This document shows, piece by piece, positions 60,655 to 64,000 of a stretch of 64,000 bases of DNA; the stretch's first letter is position 1, and each line of letters opens with the position of its first letter. Made by a program: the position numbers and the translations under genes. The DNA lies in assembly GCF_008329585.1 (NCBI RefSeq), contig NZ_NPKP01000003.1, positions 620,001 through 684,000 on the forward strand. The letters are read 5' to 3'. The notes below the pieces were generated by a model. That model searched no databases. It worked only from the letters and a program-made list of their open reading frames with translations, and was not told where the DNA came from. The stretch is from Mycolicibacterium sp. P9-22. Its GTDB lineage: Bacteria; Actinomycetota; Actinomycetes; Mycobacteriales; Mycobacteriaceae.

Positions 60655-62658
60655 CTACCGTTTCACCCTTGCGCGAACCGCTAGCACTGCAAGCGCGATC
60701 AATACAGGCATCGTTATGCGAAGAACTAGTTGAACTAACTGCGCGCCATCGCTGTAGTTGCTGGCGGGACCTGCCAAGGACAAGCCGGCCTGGGCGCTGA
60801 ATAGCAGTGCGTTTCCGAGACTCGTGGGACAGGTGTCCTCACGAAGAAGAGGTATGAAACTCAAAGCAAAGGCTGCGCCTACCGTCACTGCGAGCATCGA
60901 CACGAGCGCCCGCCATGCGCGAAGCCCATAGCCCGACACCAGCCAGTACATCGTTAGGACCAGTCGTTCAACGCTGAGACACGGTGATGAAAGACGACGC
61001 ATCTCCATCTCGCCGTAGTAGAAGTCCGCACTTCCTGGCTCATCTTTTTGATCTTCTCGGCCTTTGCGCAAGGACCGATACGTCGCGGCAATCAGCTTCG
61101 GCTCGGTCGCGCTTTCGGACCGCGCGTGACCTATTGAGGATATGTTCCACTGCTTACTGGAACTAACAGTCTTTCTAAACTGAGCCTCTTCGTACAAAAA
61201 CTTCCTTCTTGCGTGCCAGCCCTTGGTCACGTCGAGAGCGAAGTCTCCGCTCACAACGAGCCGGTCAATGTTGCTAGCGGCTGTGAAGTTTGTCCGGCTC
61301 AGATCGAACCCAGACAGAGTGACTCCGTCGCAGTTGGTGCCCGAAAGAGTAGTGAGATGTGTGACTTGAGCTATTGCTTGGGCGTTAGATGAGTCTGATA
61401 TGAGCGCGGGTCCGGCAGACGAAAAATTTGTTAATTCTAAGTCGTTTGAGGCAACTCGTATTTCCCCGCCCCCTTGCATTCTGACTTGGTCAACAACGAC
61501 GCGACCTTCGCCGGCCAATGCAATGGCGCTGAACGATTCGATGCTTATCCTTCTGAACTGCACGACTTTATCTGCGGAAATCGTAAAGCCCTCCGCGACA
61601 TTCTGGAATTGTATGTCTTCAAGCGTCGCCACGCCTTCGACTTCGATACGCATGGTGGGCGTGGCACCGAAATGTGAACCGCGCAACGAAAGCTGAGCGT
61701 CCCCTCGTGGCCCTTTCCGAACTGTAAGGTCGTCTAGCAGCGCAGTCTGCTCAAACGTAGCGCCGTCGAACGATGCGCTACCGTACACAGTCACTTGGTG
61801 GAACGACGTGTGCGCGGCGAAGGAGCACGCTGGCAGTGAGAATGAGCCACCACTTTTCGATCCGGAGACGGTCCCTTCGAACGTTGCTTCACCGTGGAAG
61901 TTGCATGAGCTTGAGTCACCGGGGCTGCCGAATTGCGCCCCGCCAGGAAATTTGGCTTCGGTGAAATCGGCTCGTGAACGGAAGTCGCCCGTGATCACGG
62001 TTGGGCTGTCCGTGCGTCCTAGTCGCGAGTCGCGGAATACTGCCGATCCTTTGATGTCAATTTTATGAAAGTATGCGTTCGTTGTTGCTTCGACGCCTGC
62101 CGCTTCTAGATCAAGGCTTATTGTCGTTTCGTGAAGGGATAGACCCGTAGTTTGGCAGGCGGTCATGCTCAACTTGCCGTTAAATCTGCTGTCCCAGAAC
62201 GAGATATTATTTTTCGAGGTTGTAGATTCGAGGTTTAGGCTAGTCATAGCGCCAAACTCGCATTGCGAAACCTTCAAACCATCGAGTTGAGCACCGGACA
62301 TATTAATGCCAAAAGGAAATGTCGTGCGATCAAGTCGTAACTCGCCCACCAAGCGTGCGCTTCGCAAGTCGATAGGTACGCGGATGACCTTCTTTCCTTG
62401 GTCGTCTTTATGAGAAACTCTCTCGATCCACCTGTGGACGTAGACAGCATCCAATTCTCGACCAGAAAAGACTAGGGTACCTTCGCCTCTAATGAGCTGG
62501 TCGGCGTAATCCGACGCTTCGTTATCGGACAAATGCGCTATGCACTTACCGAACGGGCGGATCAACTCGCCGGTGCACCCTGTTTCGCCGCACGCGTAGT
62601 AGAACACCGAACCGCCGCCATACCGATTCTCGGTCGTGTGATATAGCCCTTTTTCCAC
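60655..62658 (-). CDS. Large pentapeptide-like beta-helix membrane protein, island cargo
   Basis: The 667-residue protein has an N-terminal Cys cluster (YACGETGCTGEL, FGKCIAH) that may bind zinc. A long region (about 80-490) of degenerate 5-residue-type repeats follows, such as ISFWDSRFNGKLSMTACQTT, SFDGATFEQTALLDDLTV and SGFDLSRTNFTAASN. After a helical linker comes FYYGEMEMRR, then two to three membrane segments (about 570-665, VLTMYWLVSGYGLRAWRALV and further). The FYYGEMEMRR plus SGYGLR combination recurs in actinobacterial pentapeptide membrane proteins. Base composition is AT-richer than flanking genes. The start is GTG 62658. Function unknown; cargo position suggests host-advantage or anti-phage activity. 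Confidence 0.75.
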   Translation of the reverse strand: MEKGLYHTTENRYGGGSVFYYACGETGCTGELIRPFGKCIAHLSDNEASDYADQLIRGEGTLVFSGRELDAVYVHRWIERVSHKDDQGKKVIRVPIDLRSARLVGELRLDRTTFPFGINMSGAQLDGLKVSQCEFGAMTSLNLESTTSKNNISFWDSRFNGKLSMTACQTTGLSLHETTISLDLEAAGVEATTNAYFHKIDIKGSAVFRDSRLGRTDSPTVITGDFRSRADFTEAKFPGGAQFGSPGDSSSCNFHGEATFEGTVSGSKSGGSFSLPACSFAAHTSFHQVTVYGSASFDGATFEQTALLDDLTVRKGPRGDAQLSLRGSHFGATPTMRIEVEGVATLEDIQFQNVAEGFTISADKVVQFRRISIESFSAIALAGEGRVVVDQVRMQGGGEIRVASNDLELTNFSSAGPALISDSSNAQAIAQVTHLTTLSGTNCDGVTLSGFDLSRTNFTAASNIDRLVVSGDFALDVTKGWHARRKFLYEEAQFRKTVSSSKQWNISSIGHARSESATEPKLIAATYRSLRKGREDQKDEPGSADFYYGEMEMRRLSSPCLSVERLVLTMYWLVSGYGLRAWRALVSMLAVTVGAAFALSFIPLLREDTCPTSLGNALLFSAQAGLSLAGPASNYSDGAQLVQLVLRITMPVLIALAVLAVRARVKR

Positions 62659-62916
62659 TTCGCCCTCGGTTGCGTCTGATGTCTGGGTACCGCGATTCTA
62701 AGAACGTCAGCCCTAGAAGAGGAGGACGGCGCGCAGGTGGCCGAGCTTTCGGGCTGTCCTTGCCAAACATGTCGGCAGGTCTCAAATCTAAAGAACTGAG
62801 ACGCTGGCTGAATGCCGCTAGCGCTACAACAATTCCCACGTATTGTCGTCTCAGAAGTTGACTCAAAACAACAGTCGCATATTGACATGTAATGATACTT
62901 TTGAGACGCTGGCGGT
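62659..62916. other. Non-coding AT-rich region with TGAGACG repeats upstream of the serine recombinase (possible res site)
   Basis: TGAGACGCTGGC occurs at 62797-62808 and again at 62902-62913, and CGTCTCA (reverse orientation) at 62847-62853. Spacings of about 50 and 55 bp resemble the subsites of a serine-recombinase res locus. The last copy overlaps the recombinase start (62917), so it could also autoregulate. ACTGAGACG at 62795-62803 is an inverted copy of 60620-60628. Confidence 0.5.
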
Positions 62917-63519
62917 ATGGCTGCGACATCCGCCCCCGCTGCAACTGAGACCGTTCTGGGTTACGTCCGAGTGAGCACTGGGCATCAGTCCCTGGACCAG
63001 CAGGTCGATGCGCTGACCGCCGCCGGGGTGGGCGGGTCGAGGATCTACAGCGACAAGCTGTCGGGAACGTCCACGCGGGAACAACGGCCCGGCCTGGCTG
63101 CGCTACTGGACTACGCCCGCGAGGGTGATGTCATCGTGGTCATCGGCATTGACCGCTTGGGACGTAACGCCGCTGAGGTGATGACAACGATTAGGGAGCT
63201 CGGCGAGCGAGGCATCGTCTTGCGTTCCCTGCGGGAAGGTATCGACACATCCAATGCTGCCGGTCGTATGATTGCCGGCGTCCTGGCCAGCTTGGCCGAA
63301 CTGGAACTGGAACTCGGACGAGAGCGCCGTACCGCAGCGCGTGAGGCACGCAAGGCGCGTGGGCAACCCATCGGACGGCCCAAAGCTCTCGACGGTCAGA
63401 AGGCCGCACTGGCTCAACGGATGCACGCGGCTGGCGAACCTGCTACCACCATCGCCTCAGCCCTCGGTGTCAGTCGGGCAACGGTCTACCGAGTGCTCGC
63501 GCGGGACAACGAGTCCTGA
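62917..63519 (+). CDS. Serine recombinase (resolvase/invertase family)
   Basis: The 200-residue protein has the catalytic domain (LGYVRVSTGHQSLDQQVDAL with nucleophile Ser near residue 21; SGTSTREQRPGL; VIGIDRLGRNAAEVM) and a C-terminal helix-turn-helix (ALAQRMHAAGEPATTIASAL, GVSRATVYRVLA). Length and layout match Tn3-type resolvases and Hin/Gin invertases. No transposase is adjacent, so it may act as a resolvase or invertase of the island cargo. ATG 62917 is used. Confidence 0.93.
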   Translation: MAATSAPAATETVLGYVRVSTGHQSLDQQVDALTAAGVGGSRIYSDKLSGTSTREQRPGLAALLDYAREGDVIVVIGIDRLGRNAAEVMTTIRELGERGIVLRSLREGIDTSNAAGRMIAGVLASLAELELELGRERRTAAREARKARGQPIGRPKALDGQKAALAQRMHAAGEPATTIASALGVSRATVYRVLARDNES

Positions 63520-63521
63520 CT

Positions 63522-63539
63522 GCACCCCCTGGGGGGTGC
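63522..63539 (+). terminator. Hairpin after the serine recombinase gene
   Basis: GCACCCCC (63522-63529) pairs with GGGGGTGC (63532-63539), forming an 8-bp stem with a 2-base connection directly after the stop at 63519. No T-run follows. The bases 63540-63638 hold nothing further that I recognise. Confidence 0.5.
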
Positions 63540-63638
63540 CCCCATGTGAACCTCCACCCTCGCCTCGTGCAGCCAGCGCCTTGTCTCTCTCCGTAGATTC
63601 GCGTGCTTTGAAACGGTGTTGCAGCATATTTATTGTGG

Positions 63639-63923
63639 TCATGAATGAAGACGGACGGCACCTGTGAGTGAGATGAAGTCGTAGTGCATCTGCTCGCTCG
63701 CTGTCATCGCGATGATTTCAACGGGCGGCAAGGCCACTTCCCACAATTCAGCGCTCCGCAGCGCAGTTACGTCGTCGTGGTTGTTATAGAGAATCAGAAT
63801 ATCTAAGTCATTGGGTTCTTCCGACCGCATCATTGAACCGAACGCCCATATTTCAATACCGGGATATTCTGCCGCCAAACTGCATAGCCTGTGCAAGATT
63901 GGCCATCGCACTATTAGGTCCAT
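63639..63923 (-). CDS. Minimal nucleotidyltransferase (MNT-like), possible antitoxin or defence component
   Basis: The 94-residue protein has the Pol-beta-type motif AFGSMMRSEEPNDLDILILY: Gly-Ser, then Asp-x-Asp coordinating metal. It is about the size of MNT antitoxins that pair with HEPN toxins, or of small NTases that modify toxins by adding nucleotides. ATG 63923 overlaps by 10 bases the stop of the preceding gene (63914-64000), so the two are coupled. The AT-rich composition agrees with imported cargo. Confidence 0.8.
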   Translation of the reverse strand: MDLIVRWPILHRLCSLAAEYPGIEIWAFGSMMRSEEPNDLDILILYNNHDDVTALRSAELWEVALPPVEIIAMTASEQMHYDFISLTGAVRLHS

Positions 63924-64000
63924 GGCTCGCGCATCTTGTATAGAAAGTCATCGATCTTAAATATCGGTATACCCACCTGCTTTGAACTGTTGATAACTCG
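63914..64000 (-). CDS. C-terminal end of a gene upstream of the nucleotidyltransferase (partial)
   Basis: The minus strand is open from the window edge to TAA at 63914-63916, encoding 28 residues: RVINSSKQVGIPIFKIDDFL then YKMREPWT. It overlaps the nucleotidyltransferase start, so it is very probably the toxin or effector partner in the same operon. Too little is visible to name a family. Confidence 0.55.
   Translation of the reverse strand, partial: RVINSSKQVGIPIFKIDDFLYKMREPWT

Larger units (their letters stand above)
57158..64000. mobile_element. Left part of an integrative element inserted at tRNA-Ala
   Basis: An integrase gene lies 43 bp from the tRNA 3' end and is followed by repressor, operators, excisionase, a RecA/RepA-like ATPase and then unrelated, AT-richer cargo including a second (serine) recombinase. 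No phage structural or packaging gene and no conjugation gene is seen in this part. I could not find a second copy of the tRNA 3' end up to 64000, so the right end lies beyond the window. The layout fits a small phage-related island or a satellite rather than a plain prophage. Confidence 0.85.

Noticed and set aside
62562..62944. Extra small genes upstream of the cargo protein on the minus strand
   Set aside because: The frames are Cys/Ser/Arg-rich, overlap the certain start of the cargo gene and have no ribosome site or motif.
57158..64000. Right attachment site (second copy of the tRNA-Ala 3' end)
   Set aside because: I scanned for the CCCCTTAGCTCCAC end and found no second copy in the window.

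Overview
The window is high-GC actinobacterial DNA and almost certainly comes from a rapidly growing mycobacterium (Mycolicibacterium type). Three things support this. There is an MspA-family outer-membrane porin, a family characteristic of fast growers. Many starts are GTG or leaderless. The gene order matches the Mycobacterium tuberculosis Rv0946c-Rv0996 block: pgi, chorismate mutase, uvrD1/pcrA, M23 peptidase, sucCD, an F420-type LLM oxidoreductase, Rv0954, perM, purN-purH, a MoxR/VWA pair, echA7-fadE12-accA2-accD2-fadE13-atuA, rpmF, mprAB-pepD-moaB2, mscL, ruc, folate cyclo-ligase, galU, glp, rimJ, sepX and a tRNA-Ala. Gene numbers of the Rv type are recalled from memory and used only as synteny landmarks.

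Region by region: 1-1033 holds a partial Gly-rich secreted protein end and a regulator/membrane-protein pair with an operator-like palindrome. 1034-10885 is core metabolism and repair (pgi, an aldehyde dehydrogenase, chorismate mutase, pcrA, M23 peptidase, sucCD). 10890-15210 has a very long hairpin, an S9 peptidase with two tandem palindromic operators, and a two-gene ATPase/winged-helix operon whose first gene carries a one-base frameshift. 15210-17633 has a thiolase-family enzyme and an LLM oxidoreductase with a textbook KstR box. 17899-23254 is an overlapping three-gene operon (GT2 processive glycosyltransferase, GT-C membrane protein fused to DUF4397-like repeats, GH8 hydrolase) sitting inside otherwise conserved synteny; it looks like an uncharacterised surface or extracellular polysaccharide system and is the best candidate for an undescribed system in the chromosomal part. 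23327-34544 carries a dimethylsulfone monooxygenase homologue, cell-division and purine genes, a frameshifted DUF559 gene with the remnant of a second copy, an HSL-type hydrolase and the MoxR/VWA pair. 34589-43568 is dominated by a six-gene overlapping acyl-CoA/branched-chain catabolic operon. 43823-48542 is rpmF, the MprAB stress system with pepD and moaB2, and a very small unannotated-looking gene behind a perfect CRP site. 48921-50611 is a porin with an altered constriction loop and a tandem pair of nearly identical small exported proteins. 50632-57034 is mscL, a SAF protein, ruc under a CIRCE-like element, folate cyclo-ligase, galU, and the Glp/SepX divisome pair.

From the tRNA-Ala (57085-57157) to the end of the window is the left part of an integrative element. 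It has a tyrosine integrase next to the tRNA, an immunity-type repressor overlapping it, two operator palindromes, an excisionase, a small Cys protein and a RecA/RepA-like ATPase. It then carries AT-richer cargo: a large pentapeptide/beta-helix-like membrane protein, a serine recombinase, and a minimal nucleotidyltransferase overlapping the tail of a gene that runs off the window. The right attachment site is not in the window. The cargo resembles anti-phage or toxin-antitoxin modules and deserves attention.
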